55,786 bases of DNA from Helicobacteraceae bacterium (GTDB taxonomy: Bacteria > Campylobacterota > Campylobacteria > Campylobacterales > Sulfurimonadaceae). The notes beneath the pieces are model-generated. The model saw only the letters and a program-made list of their open reading frames with translations. It had not been told where the DNA came from and ran no database searches. Numbering within the stretch: the stretch's first letter is position 1; each line of letters opens with the position of its first letter. Shown piece after piece: positions 26,147 through 34,734 of this stretch. The DNA lies in contig CANMJR010000018.1 of assembly GCA_947498025.1 (NCBI GenBank), positions 1 through 55,786 of the forward strand. Direction: 5' to 3'. A program made the position numbers and the translations under genes.

Positions 26147-27106
26147 CTAATATTTAAGTCCTACCTCTTTTAAAGCTCTGTTTATACTTTTTATCTGACT
26201 ATTTTTATCTCTGCACCACTCCGGTGCAAGCAGCGAACTGTCATTAATTCCGGCAGTAACCCTTTGAACCGAGACACTCTTGGGCTTCATCTGAATCGAT
26301 TTTACCAATACATCCAGATACTTCTCTTCGCTGATAGGCGTAAAACTACCGCTAACAAAATCGTTTGCAAGAGCAGTCTTTTTTACAACATAGAGAGGAT
26401 GGTATTTGACGGAGTCGATTCCCCACTCATAGGCTTGTTTAGCGGTTTCAAGCATCATCTCTTTCGTCTCGTCAGGCAGACCGAAGATGAGATGCCCGCA
26501 AACATTGAGACCCTTTGCTTTTGTTTTTGTAATCCACTTTTTCACATTGGCACTGTCATGTCCGCGGTTGATTTTTTTGAGGGTCTCATCATAAACGGAT
26601 TGTATTCCAAACTCTATCCAAATCTCTCTCTCTTCACTCAGTTTTGCAAGATAATCAAGCGTCTCCTCTGTAATGCTGTCGGAGCGTGTTCCAATGCTAA
26701 GACCCACAACGTCATCAAACGAGAGGGCTTTTTCGTAGAGGGCTTTCAGCGTCTCAAATGGGGCATAGGTGTTTGTAAAAGATTGAAAATAGACAATAAA
26801 TTTTTGAGCGCCATACTCACTTTTTTGTCGTTTGCTGATTGCATTAAATTGAATTTCCAGTTGTTGCAGCTGTTTTTTAAGGAATGGATTTTCTGTTGAA
26901 TTAAGGTTAAGATGAAACCCTTTTAGCTCTTGAATTTGATTCGTGCTTGCACTGAAAGAGTCGTTTTCGCAAAATGTACATCCGCCATAAGCCGCCGTGC
27001 CATCTATGTTGGGGCAGGTAAAACCGGAGATATTTATACCTACTTTATAAACTTTGCAACCAAATTTTTTACTAAGATAGTTGCCGTAAGTATATATCTG
27101 CTCCAT
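26147..27106 (-). CDS. TIGR01212-type radical SAM protein
   Basis: From the chosen start (MEQIYTYGNYLSKKFGCKVY) the protein has 319 residues. It has the radical SAM iron-sulfur motif in FTCPNIDGTAAYGGCTFC, followed by the family pattern IGTRSDSITEETLDYLAKL, EFGIQSVYDETLKKINRGHD and GLPDETKEMM. These fit the TIGR01212/YhcC family. The upstream ATG at 27136 would overlap the end of purF and add ten residues outside the conserved domain. The function of the family is not well defined. It overlaps no other gene after this correction; purF ends 3 bases upstream. Confidence 0.88.
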   Translation of the reverse strand: MEQIYTYGNYLSKKFGCKVYKVGINISGFTCPNIDGTAAYGGCTFCENDSFSASTNQIQELKGFHLNLNSTENPFLKKQLQQLEIQFNAISKRQKSEYGAQKFIVYFQSFTNTYAPFETLKALYEKALSFDDVVGLSIGTRSDSITEETLDYLAKLSEEREIWIEFGIQSVYDETLKKINRGHDSANVKKWITKTKAKGLNVCGHLIFGLPDETKEMMLETAKQAYEWGIDSVKYHPLYVVKKTALANDFVSGSFTPISEEKYLDVLVKSIQMKPKSVSVQRVTAGINDSSLLAPEWCRDKNSQIKSINRALKEVGLKY

Positions 27107-27108
27107 AT

Positions 27109-28452
27109 TTAAACTATATATTCGCCTGTAAAACAAGCTGTACAGTAGTCATTAGATGTGTTGTTGACGCTTCTGAGCAGGGCAGCAGAATCAAGATATG
27201 CCAAAGAGTCAGCTTCAATAAAGTCGCATATCTCTTGAATAGTCATGTTTGCTGCAATTAACTTCTCTTTGTCCGGAGTATCAACCCCGTAAAAACATGG
27301 GTCTGTTGTCGGAGGGCTGGAGATTCGCATGTGAACTTCACTCGCCCCTGCCTCTTTTAACATTTTTACGATTCTTCTTGAGGTAGTTCCACGAACAATC
27401 GAATCATCTATTACGATAATCTTTTTGCCCTTTATGGTATCTGTCATAGGGGAGAGTTTCATTTTTACTTTCAGGTCTCTCATCTCTTGCGTAGGCTCTA
27501 TAAAAGTTCTGCCGATGTAGTGGTTTCTCATAATTCCCATCTCATAAGGAATTCCACTCGCTTGAGAGTAACCAATCGCCGCAGGAACTCCGCCATCAGG
27601 AACAGGAATTACCATGTCTGCTTCAACAGGTTGTATTTTTGCAAGCTCAATACCCATGTTTTTTCTCATCTGATACACACTTTGACCAAACACTTTTGAA
27701 TCCGGTCTGGCAAAATAAACATACTCAAAAATACATTTTTTTGGAGTAGGCTCGAAAACTTTTATAGAGATAGGCGCTTTATCCTCTTCAAAAATAAGAA
27801 GTTCCCCCGGTTCTACATCACGAATAAAGGTAGCCCCGATTAAATCAAACGCACATGTCTCACTTGCTACAACATAGCCGCCGTTTGCTATGCGACCAAG
27901 GCTGAGCGGGCGAAAACCGTGTCGGTCTCGCATGGCAAACATTTTTGTTCTGCTCAAAAAGACTAAAGAAAAAGCACCCTCTATTTTGTTTACGGCATCT
28001 ATAATTCTGTCAATCAGTTTTTCTTTTTCACTCTTTGCAATGAGGTGAATAAGGTTTTCGGTGTCCATAAAAGTTTGAAAAATTGCACCTTTTTTAATAA
28101 GTGCTTCACGAATTTCCTGAGCATTTGTGAGGTTTCCGTTGTGTACTATTGCCATTTCGCCTAAATCATATCTAGCAAAAACCGGCTGGGCATCAAGAAT
28201 GGAGTCATCACCCGCAGTTGAGTAGCGAGTATGTCCGATGGCACTGGTTCCGCTGAGTGTTTTAAGTTTCTCTTCATTAAAAACACTCATAACCAAACCA
28301 CGGTCTTTAATTGTATGAAGTTTTACACCATCTGAGGAGCTTATTCCAGCTGCTTCTTGACCGCGATGTTGCAAAGAGTGAAGAGAAAAGTAAGCAAGTT
28401 TAGAAGCTTCCGTATGACCAAATATACCAACAACCGCACACTTTTCATTCAT
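27109..28452 (-). CDS. purF: Amidophosphoribosyltransferase PurF
   Basis: PurF catalyses the first committed step of purine synthesis, transferring ammonia from glutamine to PRPP. From the ATG at 28452 the product is 447 residues, beginning MNEKCAVVGIFGH. The catalytic nucleophile is Cys5, so the N-terminal propeptide to be removed is only four residues. The PRPP-binding motif VIDDSIVRGTT is present, and cysteines in KKCIFEYVY and YCTACFTGEY match the Fe-S cluster ligands of the Bacillus-type enzyme. An upstream ATG at 28518 would add 22 residues and bury the catalytic cysteine, so I rejected it. It is followed 3 bases later by the radical SAM gene. Confidence 0.95.
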   Translation of the reverse strand: MNEKCAVVGIFGHTEASKLAYFSLHSLQHRGQEAAGISSSDGVKLHTIKDRGLVMSVFNEEKLKTLSGTSAIGHTRYSTAGDDSILDAQPVFARYDLGEMAIVHNGNLTNAQEIREALIKKGAIFQTFMDTENLIHLIAKSEKEKLIDRIIDAVNKIEGAFSLVFLSRTKMFAMRDRHGFRPLSLGRIANGGYVVASETCAFDLIGATFIRDVEPGELLIFEEDKAPISIKVFEPTPKKCIFEYVYFARPDSKVFGQSVYQMRKNMGIELAKIQPVEADMVIPVPDGGVPAAIGYSQASGIPYEMGIMRNHYIGRTFIEPTQEMRDLKVKMKLSPMTDTIKGKKIIVIDDSIVRGTTSRRIVKMLKEAGASEVHMRISSPPTTDPCFYGVDTPDKEKLIAANMTIQEICDFIEADSLAYLDSAALLRSVNNTSNDYCTACFTGEYIV

Positions 28453-28610
28453 ATTTTCAAGCAAATTGTATATCCTTAGAAGAGATAAGTAAGTAAAATA
28501 ATTCGCAATTATACTCACTAAAACCTATATAAAACTTATGATATTTATTTGAATAAGAAAAGTAATAATCCTCCTCAAAGCAAAAAAAGTGGAACTCATT
28601 TTGCTTAATA

Positions 28611-28753
28611 CCTTAAATACAATGCACTTCTTCATAAAGTCTGTAATACTCCATTAAAATCTCGAAAAACAAAGTTTTTCGTAGCTTTAGGGGGTTGTAG
28701 GGACATCTGTCCCTGCCACTAAAACGGACGCGTTCGTTTTAGTGTGTAACATC
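28611..28753 (+). repeat. Dispersed hairpin element, copy C (short form)
   Basis: The core from TCTCGAAAAACAAAG (about 28660) to GTGTGTAACATC is nearly identical to copy B. It has the hairpins CGAAAAAC..GTTTTTCG, AGGGACA-TC-TGTCCCT and ACTAAAACGgacgcgttCGTTTTAGT. The left boundary is uncertain (CCTTA at 28611 is the best match to the element's GACCTTA end). The right end lies 17 bases before the start codon of the J-domain gene, within the likely 5' leader. Confidence 0.6.
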
Positions 28754-28770
28754 AAAAAAAGGTAGGAGAT

Positions 28771-29574
28771 ATGGACATTGTTTTACGCAATAATCTTATT
28801 CTTATCACTACGGGATTCGATACGCTCAATGCGAAGTGGATGACTAATTTCTTAAATCATCATGCCCGTGGTATGCTTTTTTTACCAAAAGCAGTTTTAG
28901 TCTTTAGAAATGAAACATTAAGAGAAATAAGAGAAGAGTTTTTACATGAGCTCAGTGCTTTCCATGCCAGAACACATGATTTTTCACACGAGTTCTTTTT
29001 GCGTTCCATGTTGCGATACGGTGCACAGCCTATAAAGATTGAACTAGATAAATTAGAAGAGCCGGAGAAGGTAAAGGTAAATCTTTACGCTTATGACAGA
29101 GATACTGTTTTGATATCGCTCAGTGTACCGAATATGTGGGTTCTCAATTATCTTCGCTCGCAGCTTGAAGTTTATGTAGAGCGAGGCACCGACCAATCTT
29201 TGGTGATTGATGTCTCAGATTACAAGGCCAAAGCAAGACTTGAGAGGGCGTTAAACAAGCGACATATTTTGCACTATCAGATTCAATACACCTACGACAA
29301 CCATTTTATGAGTAAACTCTACTCAGATTTTGCAAGTTTCAGTTTTGGCAATTTATGCAAAGACGAAGAGGAGGATGAGACGGTGCAGTTTTACACCGTC
29401 TTGGAGTGTCCGGTAGGGGCAAGTCAGGATGCACTCAAAAAAAGCTACAAAAAGCTTACAAAAGTGTATCATCCCGATAAAATATTTAATGAAAAACCTC
29501 ACATGATTCAGCATTACACCCAGAAATTTCAGCTCTTGCAAGAGGCATATACGGCACTTCGCATAGTCTCTTAG
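28771..29574 (+). CDS. J-domain (DnaJ-like) protein
   Basis: The 267-residue protein ends with a J domain (residues about 200-265): YTVLECPVGASQDALKKSYK, then LTKVYHPDKIF with the invariant His-Pro-Asp, and QKFQLLQEAYTALR. J domains stimulate the ATPase of Hsp70 (DnaK). The first 190 residues are a separate helical domain that I do not recognise and may bind the client. The domain order (J domain last) is unlike DnaJ itself, which has it first. It stands alone, with hairpin element copy C immediately upstream. Confidence 0.85.
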   Translation: MDIVLRNNLILITTGFDTLNAKWMTNFLNHHARGMLFLPKAVLVFRNETLREIREEFLHELSAFHARTHDFSHEFFLRSMLRYGAQPIKIELDKLEEPEKVKVNLYAYDRDTVLISLSVPNMWVLNYLRSQLEVYVERGTDQSLVIDVSDYKAKARLERALNKRHILHYQIQYTYDNHFMSKLYSDFASFSFGNLCKDEEEDETVQFYTVLECPVGASQDALKKSYKKLTKVYHPDKIFNEKPHMIQHYTQKFQLLQEAYTALRIVS

Positions 29575-30515
29575 AGAGCCAGAAAGTTTTCTTCTTGCTC
29601 CTCTTTTGAGCTCTGTTTTACGAGTGCCTCAAACTCCTTTGCGCTGTAGAGCGCCAACTTTTTTCCTTGCATGCTCTCAAGCTCTTTAGAAAAACCCCTT
29701 TTTGAAAAGAGTATAACTTGTGTTGGTTTAATCTCTAAACTCTCACATTTTTGCATGAGTTTGTGCAACTCTTTTTTGTTTACTCTATGATTTGTCCATT
29801 TGCACTCCGCAATATATATCTTCTCGTCGCTTGTAATCGTCAGAATATCTATCTCGACTTTTGCGTCCCAGTAGCTTCCGGAGCTTACAATCTGAGAATC
29901 TCTAAGGTGATAGTTGAGCAGAACCTCTGAGAGCTCTTCAAAAACCAGACTTGTATAAGCGTGCTGTTTTATCAGAAAATTGTTTATACAATTTTCAAAC
30001 TTTCTCTCCCCTATCTCTTTATTAAAGGGAGCTATAAAGTAAAACCAGAATCTTATAAATGGGTGAACAAAGAGAACTTTGTGAGAGATTCTATGTCTTG
30101 CAATCTCTCGTTTGAGTTTGCCATGCGGATTGAGGCTTCGAGCAGGCTCTTCCCTTGAGAACTCTATTTGAATAAGACCCTTTTCTTGCAAAAAGTTGAG
30201 CGCAGAGCCTCCGTTTGCATTATTGAGACCCGCCCTGTTAAAAGATGAAAATATCTTTCTATCGCCAATAGCCAAGGCTCTCAAAAGTCTTTTATTATTT
30301 TTATCTCCAAGGGTGAGCTCTTCTATCCTCTCATTTAAAGTATCAAATTTTTTTAAAATCAGTTCCTCAATAAGAAGCTCAAGGGGTTTGCTCGTATCTA
30401 TCTCCCAACCGAGACCGCCGAAGACAGAAAAATACTCAATTTGGAGCTCCATGTCCTCAGGATAGTTCCTAAAATAGAAGGAGCGGAATTGATTGATAAG
30501 TTTGTTATTTGTCAT
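29571..30515 (-). CDS. DUF234-type nuclease-like protein without its usual ATPase domain
   Basis: In many archaea and bacteria DUF234 follows an AAA-type ATPase domain in one polypeptide. Here the 314-residue protein has no P-loop. The DUF234/PD-(D/E)XK-like core is visible in the second half: VEIDILTITSDEKIYIAECKW carries the Asp...Glu-x-Lys arrangement of restriction-type nucleases. The first 150 residues may be a winged-helix region (RALAIGDRKIFSSFNRAGLN). It overlaps the end of the J-domain gene by 4 bases on the opposite strand. A nuclease role is plausible but unproven. Confidence 0.65.
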   Translation of the reverse strand: MTNNKLINQFRSFYFRNYPEDMELQIEYFSVFGGLGWEIDTSKPLELLIEELILKKFDTLNERIEELTLGDKNNKRLLRALAIGDRKIFSSFNRAGLNNANGGSALNFLQEKGLIQIEFSREEPARSLNPHGKLKREIARHRISHKVLFVHPFIRFWFYFIAPFNKEIGERKFENCINNFLIKQHAYTSLVFEELSEVLLNYHLRDSQIVSSGSYWDAKVEIDILTITSDEKIYIAECKWTNHRVNKKELHKLMQKCESLEIKPTQVILFSKRGFSKELESMQGKKLALYSAKEFEALVKQSSKEEQEENFLAL

Positions 30516-30524
30516 GTGGAGATT

Positions 30525-31799
30525 CTAGCATAATTCGCTTCCCCATTTCAATGTGTCGATGCCATACTTTTCTCTTAGATTTTGAGAAGAGTCTGTCAAC
30601 TTTTTCATCTTCTGCTCCTCCGCAAAACCTATGAGGGAAAGCTCTTTTTTGGAGTCTCGTGTGAAACTTGAGCAGTTTATGCTCAATCTGATTGCATGAA
30701 GCCTTCTCTGATTATCGGCTTCATTAAAAAGAGCTAAACAGAGGGAGTCAAACTTTTTTTCCGTAAATATTTCACAAAGAGAGATGTTTTTGTGGGATTT
30801 TTGATTCATCTCATAGTTTATGCTCAGATGAAAAACAGTCGGAATCACTTCAAGTTTTAGGATAGCAAAACTAAGATGGCGTGCCAAAACATGCACTCTC
30901 CTTCTCAGTTCCGCCCTATCGTAAAGTGGGTCGAATGTACGGGAGATTCCAATCGATTTTCTTTTGTGCGAGGTTTGAATGGGTGCATCACTCTCTCCGC
31001 TTACTCTTTTGTAGAGCTCTTTTGCATAGGGTCCCCATGACTCAACCGTTCCTCTTCTTGCTTTTAAATCTCCAAGCGTATGGATTTGAGCAGATTTCAG
31101 TCTCTCGCTCATGCTTCTGCCAATCCCTGCAAAACTATCCACTTTTATGGGATTTACAAATCTATTCTCATCATGCGGATAGATAGTTTTGCACCCAAAG
31201 GGTTTGGCGTAGGTGGTTGCCAGTTTTGCAATGTAGCGGGTATTTGCCGCACCGATGGAGACGGGGAGTTTTAGCTCTTTTTTTATCTCATGGCGGAGCG
31301 AATCTATAAACTGTGGAATATCATCGTCGTTTATCCAACCGCTCAAATCGCCGTAAAACTCATCAATGCTTGCCTGCTCAATCAGTGGAATTCTGCTCTG
31401 CAAAAACGCATGAAGTTCATGGGAGAGCTTTTGGTAGAGTGACATGTTGGGAGCTTTTATGATGAGCTTCGGGCACAAACCAAGAGCCTCTTTAATGCTC
31501 ATAGCGGTTTTTACGCCATAGGCTCTTGCCTCGTAACTGGAGGTGGTCAGAATCCCTCGAATCCGCCCATCTGCATCTTTAAAAGCGTCTCTATCATCAT
31601 CTCTCTCCTCGTAACTTTTAAAAAAGGTAGGAACAAAAGAGCCTGAATTCTCTAGATTTACACTCTGGTTTTTAGCGTTACTATCAAAAATTTGCGTATC
31701 GCTTCTGCCGCCAATGGCGACGGGTTTGTGTTCGAGAGAAGGGTCTGAAATTCTTGAACAAGAGACAAAAAAGCAATCGATATCTATATGTATTTTCAT
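30525..31799 (-). CDS. dinB: Y-family DNA polymerase (DinB/UmuC type)
   Basis: From the ATG at 31799 the product is 424 residues beginning MKIHIDIDCFFVSCSRI, the catalytic start of Y-family translesion polymerases. The second catalytic motif ASIDEFYGDL near residue 140 holds the paired acidic residues, and the helix-hairpin-helix FAGIGRSMSERLKSAQIHTL is intact. Between VAIGG and GILTTSSYEARA there is an acidic insertion of about 45 residues (around KSYEERDDDRDAFKDADGR) absent from typical DinB. A longer start at 31823 was rejected because a TATAAT box lies between it and the chosen ATG. There is no Shine-Dalgarno, so the transcript may be leaderless. Confidence 0.88.
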   Translation of the reverse strand: MKIHIDIDCFFVSCSRISDPSLEHKPVAIGGRSDTQIFDSNAKNQSVNLENSGSFVPTFFKSYEERDDDRDAFKDADGRIRGILTTSSYEARAYGVKTAMSIKEALGLCPKLIIKAPNMSLYQKLSHELHAFLQSRIPLIEQASIDEFYGDLSGWINDDDIPQFIDSLRHEIKKELKLPVSIGAANTRYIAKLATTYAKPFGCKTIYPHDENRFVNPIKVDSFAGIGRSMSERLKSAQIHTLGDLKARRGTVESWGPYAKELYKRVSGESDAPIQTSHKRKSIGISRTFDPLYDRAELRRRVHVLARHLSFAILKLEVIPTVFHLSINYEMNQKSHKNISLCEIFTEKKFDSLCLALFNEADNQRRLHAIRLSINCSSFTRDSKKELSLIGFAEEQKMKKLTDSSQNLREKYGIDTLKWGSELC

Positions 31800-31806
31800 A
31801 GTTTGG

Positions 31807-31812
31807 ATTATA
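31807..31812 (-). promoter_or_regulatory. Candidate -10 box placing the polymerase start codon at +1
   Basis: On the minus strand a consensus TATAAT ends only 7 bases before the ATG of the Y-family polymerase gene. If used, transcription would begin at or beside the A of the start codon, giving a leaderless message. The lack of a ribosome binding site fits this. Confidence 0.4.
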
Positions 31813-31961
31813 CATAGTTCCACATGCCGAACTTAAAAATTTGGCAAATTGCAATAAAAATATACGGGCGTAGAGTGTGGGAACCGATGTTTCAGCTTCG
31901 GAGAAAAGTCTTGAGTGTTGCAGCTTATTTAACATCCACTTGCAACCTTATAGGCTCGTGT

Positions 31962-32225
31962 TTACACAAGTTCTACTCTAAGCTCTTTTCCTAAAATATG
32001 TGCAAAGTTCTGTAGAGTTGAGAGTTTTATATCTTGTGCGTGGTTTTCTATTCGTGATATTGCTGACTTTTTTGTGTGCAGTTTCTGCGCTATCTCCTCT
32101 TGCGTAAGCCCGACTTCGACTCTTGCTTGTTTTAGCATCTCGCCTATTTTAAACTCTTCATACCCGGAGTCAAAATCGGCATCCTCTTTTTTTCTCTTTT
32201 GAATATATGTTTTTAAATCACTCAT
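31962..32225 (-). CDS. HigA-like XRE-family antitoxin
   Basis: This 87-residue helix-turn-helix protein has a central [23 protein letters not shown], followed by [20 protein letters not shown]. It is followed by [20 protein letters not shown], the usual end of XRE/HigA antitoxins. Its start overlaps the stop of the HigB-type toxin frame by 8 bases (ATGAGTGA), the classical toxin-first arrangement of higBA. The antitoxin normally binds and neutralises the toxin and represses the operon. Here the toxin frame is interrupted, so the antitoxin may be an orphan. Confidence 0.82.
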   Translation of the reverse strand: MSDLKTYIQKRKKEDADFDSGYEEFKIGEMLKQARVEVGLTQEEIAQKLHTKKSAISRIENHAQDIKLSTLQNFAHILGKELRVELV

Positions 32226-32538
32226 AACTTAGGTACTCCTTTTTTCTTTTTTGGGCTAAAGCTATCTCTTTTTTTGGAATTTTTTGGTCTTTTTTTCTAA
32301 AAGCGTTTGTCAAAACTACAAAAGTTCCATTGCTCTCAAAGCCTAGCAATCTTATATGATTAGTTCCATGTTGCACCCTTACTTCAACAATGCCGTCAGA
32401 ACCGATTAAGTTTTTATAGAATTTAGTAGATACAGCGTCTGCTTTGGATGGATTTGGCTGAAAGCCAACAAGTTAGTTAGCTTTCAGCAATCTAAATTTT
32501 AATTTAGATTGTTTTTGCAGAGATGAAGATTCACTCAT
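32218..32538 (-). pseudogene. HigB/Gp49-type toxin with an in-frame stop
   Basis: A 107-codon frame on the minus strand starts with ATG at 32538 (MSESSSLQKQSKLKFRLLKA) and is broken by TAA at 32473-32475. After the stop it continues with a clear HigB/RelE-type C-terminal half: GIVEVRVQHGTNHIRLLGFE, then FVVLTNAFRKKDQKIPKKEI. The KKxxKxP signature of Gp49-like toxins is kept. The N-terminal part has no toxin features and coincides with two abutting hairpins (32457-32511), as if a hairpin-forming piece replaced the original start. The remaining fragment is probably inactive. It is the first gene of a higBA pair with the XRE antitoxin. Confidence 0.65.
32457..32511. repeat. Two abutting hairpins inside the toxin pseudogene
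   Basis: Hairpin 1 (32457-32488) pairs GCTGAAAGCCAAC with GTTAGCTTTCAGC (12 of 13 bp). Hairpin 2 (32488-32511) pairs CAATCTAAAT with ATTTAGATTG perfectly around TTTA and is followed by TTTTT on the plus strand, so it also looks like an intrinsic terminator in that direction. Both lie exactly where the toxin gene loses its N-terminal coding sense. Confidence 0.6.
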
Positions 32539-32554
32539 AAAAATATTCTAACTA

Positions 32555-33625
32555 TTAAGTAAGAAGTCTCTCTACTGTCGCTATTAGCTGTGTTTTATAT
32601 TTATAAATATCTTCAACCATCTTTATATCAAATCTCTCTTCTTCTTTCTCTACTGTATGGATGCCTATGTACATATTAGTTTTTGAATTAAAGTGCAGTC
32701 TACATATCCATTTGCGATTATTGTCATTTAAAAGTATTCCAAAATAGCTTTTAGTATCTCTACCAGATACATTACTTAAAGGTACTATCTCGGCTAAAAT
32801 CGATTTAACCATAAAGAAGCCTTCTAACTCTTCTTCTGTAGTGACAATACCATTATTTTCATCCTTACTTGATTCATCTTCTTCGGCAATTAAAGATGGA
32901 TTATTTTCTTCGGCAATCTTAGTTTTAATAGAGTTTATTCTATCATTTACCATATCATTCACAATCTCTGCAAATGCTTGTTTAGTGTATGTTTTAAACT
33001 CGTCTATTGTATTTTGCATAAGTCTTTTATCCGTCAGACGTGACGCGTAAAACTTCGCCATTTCGTCGCTGGGGTCAATAGCCTCTTTTTTAAATATATC
33101 TTTTATACCGTTAACATATTTTTTACTACCAGCCATACTTAATATATTTTCAATATCCAATGACTCACTTGAAAATTTTTCAAGTTGCTTAATGTCTCTA
33201 TCTTTTAAATTTAATATGTCAATAATTAGAAATGGGGCTTGATCCATGACATTTGGTTTTTCAATGTCTGAAAAAAATCTATATTCAATTCCGTTTGTTA
33301 ATATACCGAACTTACTATCCGTAACAGTAAAGTATCTTTCAAGTTGTGTTTTATGACGGTCAAGTTTTTCGGTGTGAGGTTTAGCTTCTATAAGAATTAT
33401 AGGTTTGTCGTCTTTCATAATTGCATAGTCTACTTTTTCACCTTTCTTTTTGCCAATATCTGCTGTAAACTCTGGTATTACTACGGTAGGGTCAAATATA
33501 TCATAACCTAAAGCACTTAGCATAGGTAATATGAACGATGTTTTTGTCGCTTCTTCAGTAATAACTCTATCTTTTAATGTTTCAACTCGTTCAACTAACT
33601 TTAAAATTGCATTATGAAATTCCAT
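32555..33625 (-). CDS. Orphan HsdR N-terminal-type nuclease domain protein
   Basis: This 356-residue protein resembles the N-terminal nuclease domain of type I restriction R subunits. The sequence FILPMLSALGYDIFDPTVVI, then KVDYAIMKDDKPIILIEAKP carries the Asp...Glu-x-Lys catalytic pattern, and LERYFTVTDSKFGILTNGIE is typical of HSDR_N. There is no helicase/translocase part and no hsdM or hsdS nearby, so it is not a complete restriction system. Such stand-alone proteins are common near phage and accessory genes. The C-terminal part (residues 250-356) is a separate domain that I do not recognise. Confidence 0.8.
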   Translation of the reverse strand: MEFHNAILKLVERVETLKDRVITEEATKTSFILPMLSALGYDIFDPTVVIPEFTADIGKKKGEKVDYAIMKDDKPIILIEAKPHTEKLDRHKTQLERYFTVTDSKFGILTNGIEYRFFSDIEKPNVMDQAPFLIIDILNLKDRDIKQLEKFSSESLDIENILSMAGSKKYVNGIKDIFKKEAIDPSDEMAKFYASRLTDKRLMQNTIDEFKTYTKQAFAEIVNDMVNDRINSIKTKIAEENNPSLIAEEDESSKDENNGIVTTEEELEGFFMVKSILAEIVPLSNVSGRDTKSYFGILLNDNNRKWICRLHFNSKTNMYIGIHTVEKEEERFDIKMVEDIYKYKTQLIATVERLLT

Positions 33626-33813
33626 ATTTACAAACCTTTTATATTATTTTCAAATATTATAACTAAACAACTACAAGTTGCAGACTATTATTAATGAAAA
33701 TTACAGCCTTGTGAAAAATGGCACTAACTTAAACAAAGATACCTACATAAATTACATCACTGAGAATGAATCACCACTTTTGTGATACACTTTTTGCCTC
33801 ATCCAAACTCCCA

Positions 33814-34734
33814 TCACCCCTCCAACCTACTCAAAATATCAAAACTCTCCATCTCAAACTTAGAAAAAGCGAACCATTTTTTGCCTAAATCTTTTAGACT
33901 TGCTCCTATGTGGTAGAGTTCTTTGGCGTCAAGGATGAGAAATCTGTCATGCGAGGCGTCGAACTTTTTGAGGGTGATTTTTGGGTATTGGGCGTTGTGT
34001 TTTTTGATGTCGAGTTCTAGCTGTGCGGTGATGTTTTTGGTGTAGAGGGTGGCGGTTACATTTTTTTCTCTTTTGGAGAGCATGGTTAAAACGCTCTCAT
34101 CGAGGTAGTTGTCTATCAGCACTATGCTTTTCTTGGCACTTTTGATAAGATTTGAGACAAAGAGATAAGCATCGTAAACTTCTCCATCGTAAAAGATGCC
34201 CTGTGTCGGTTGGATGGATTTTGCTTCTATGGCTTCAAAAATTTTGTTGAATTTCTCATCGTTTGAGAATTGTTTTTGCTCTAGGGTTTCGAGTCTTTGA
34301 AATACGAGAGCGTTGTTTGAGATGAACTTTCGCATGTTTACAAAGCTTCTGATGATTTTTACACTTATGTCCACGGCAATATCGCTTTTTAAAACCGCAC
34401 TCAGCATGGAGACGCCTTGTTCGGTGAAAGCGTAAGGTAAATATTTTGTGTGTTTACCTCTGTTGCTCTCTATGGTCACAGATTGTGACCTTAAAGAATT
34501 TTGTTCGTTTGAAGTCACAAATTGTGACCTCAAGTTTTGATACTCCGCTTCCGTTAGCTGAAATCTAAAATCATCAGGAAATCTGCTCTCATTTCTTTTG
34601 ACTGCTTGATTAAAAACTTTTGTCTCAACCTCATAAAGCTCTGCCAAATCTCTGTCGAGCATTACTTGCAAACCTCTTATGGTGAAGATTTTATCTTTTA
34701 TACTCTCTTCGTTTATAATTGATATTTCACTCAT
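33814..34734 (-). CDS. ORF6N-domain protein with PLD-like C-terminal domain
   Basis: The 306-residue product has an N-terminal ORF6N DNA-binding domain: FTIRGLQVMLDRDLAELYEV, later YLPYAFTEQGVSMLSAVLKS, the hallmark TEQGV...LSxVL segment. After a coiled linker (FQRLETLEQKQFSNDEKF), the C-terminal 120 residues resemble a phospholipase-D-like fold (KSAKKSIVLIDNYLDESVLT, HDRFLILDAKELYHIGASLK). The usual HxK is HDR here, so catalysis is doubtful. The N-terminal domain contains a short duplication, LRSQFVTS and LRSQSVTI, encoded by two near-identical DNA palindromes (about 34476-34531). ORF6N proteins are typical of phages and mobile DNA; the function here is unknown. Confidence 0.82.
   Translation of the reverse strand: MSEISIINEESIKDKIFTIRGLQVMLDRDLAELYEVETKVFNQAVKRNESRFPDDFRFQLTEAEYQNLRSQFVTSNEQNSLRSQSVTIESNRGKHTKYLPYAFTEQGVSMLSAVLKSDIAVDISVKIIRSFVNMRKFISNNALVFQRLETLEQKQFSNDEKFNKIFEAIEAKSIQPTQGIFYDGEVYDAYLFVSNLIKSAKKSIVLIDNYLDESVLTMLSKREKNVTATLYTKNITAQLELDIKKHNAQYPKITLKKFDASHDRFLILDAKELYHIGASLKDLGKKWFAFSKFEMESFDILSRLEG
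34476..34531. repeat. Two GTCACAnnnTGTGAC palindromes within the ORF6N gene
   Basis: GTCACAGATTGTGACCTTAA and GTCACAAATTGTGACCTCAA occur about 35 bases apart in the coding region. Each core is a 15-base palindrome with a 3-base centre, and they encode the duplicated LRSQ.VT peptide. The duplication may have arisen by slippage; the palindromes could also be regulatory binding sites. Confidence 0.55.

Noticed and set aside
26264-26899. 211-codon plus-strand ORF inside the radical SAM gene region
   Set aside because: It lies wholly antisense to a well-supported gene with motifs, and its translation has no recognisable pattern or ribosome binding site.
29571-33625. Complete type I restriction system
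   Set aside because: There is only an HsdR N-terminal-type domain; no translocase, methylase or specificity subunit in the window.
34164-34260. Active phospholipase D domain in the ORF6N protein
   Set aside because: The HxK motif is HDR, and only one copy is present, so catalysis is unlikely.
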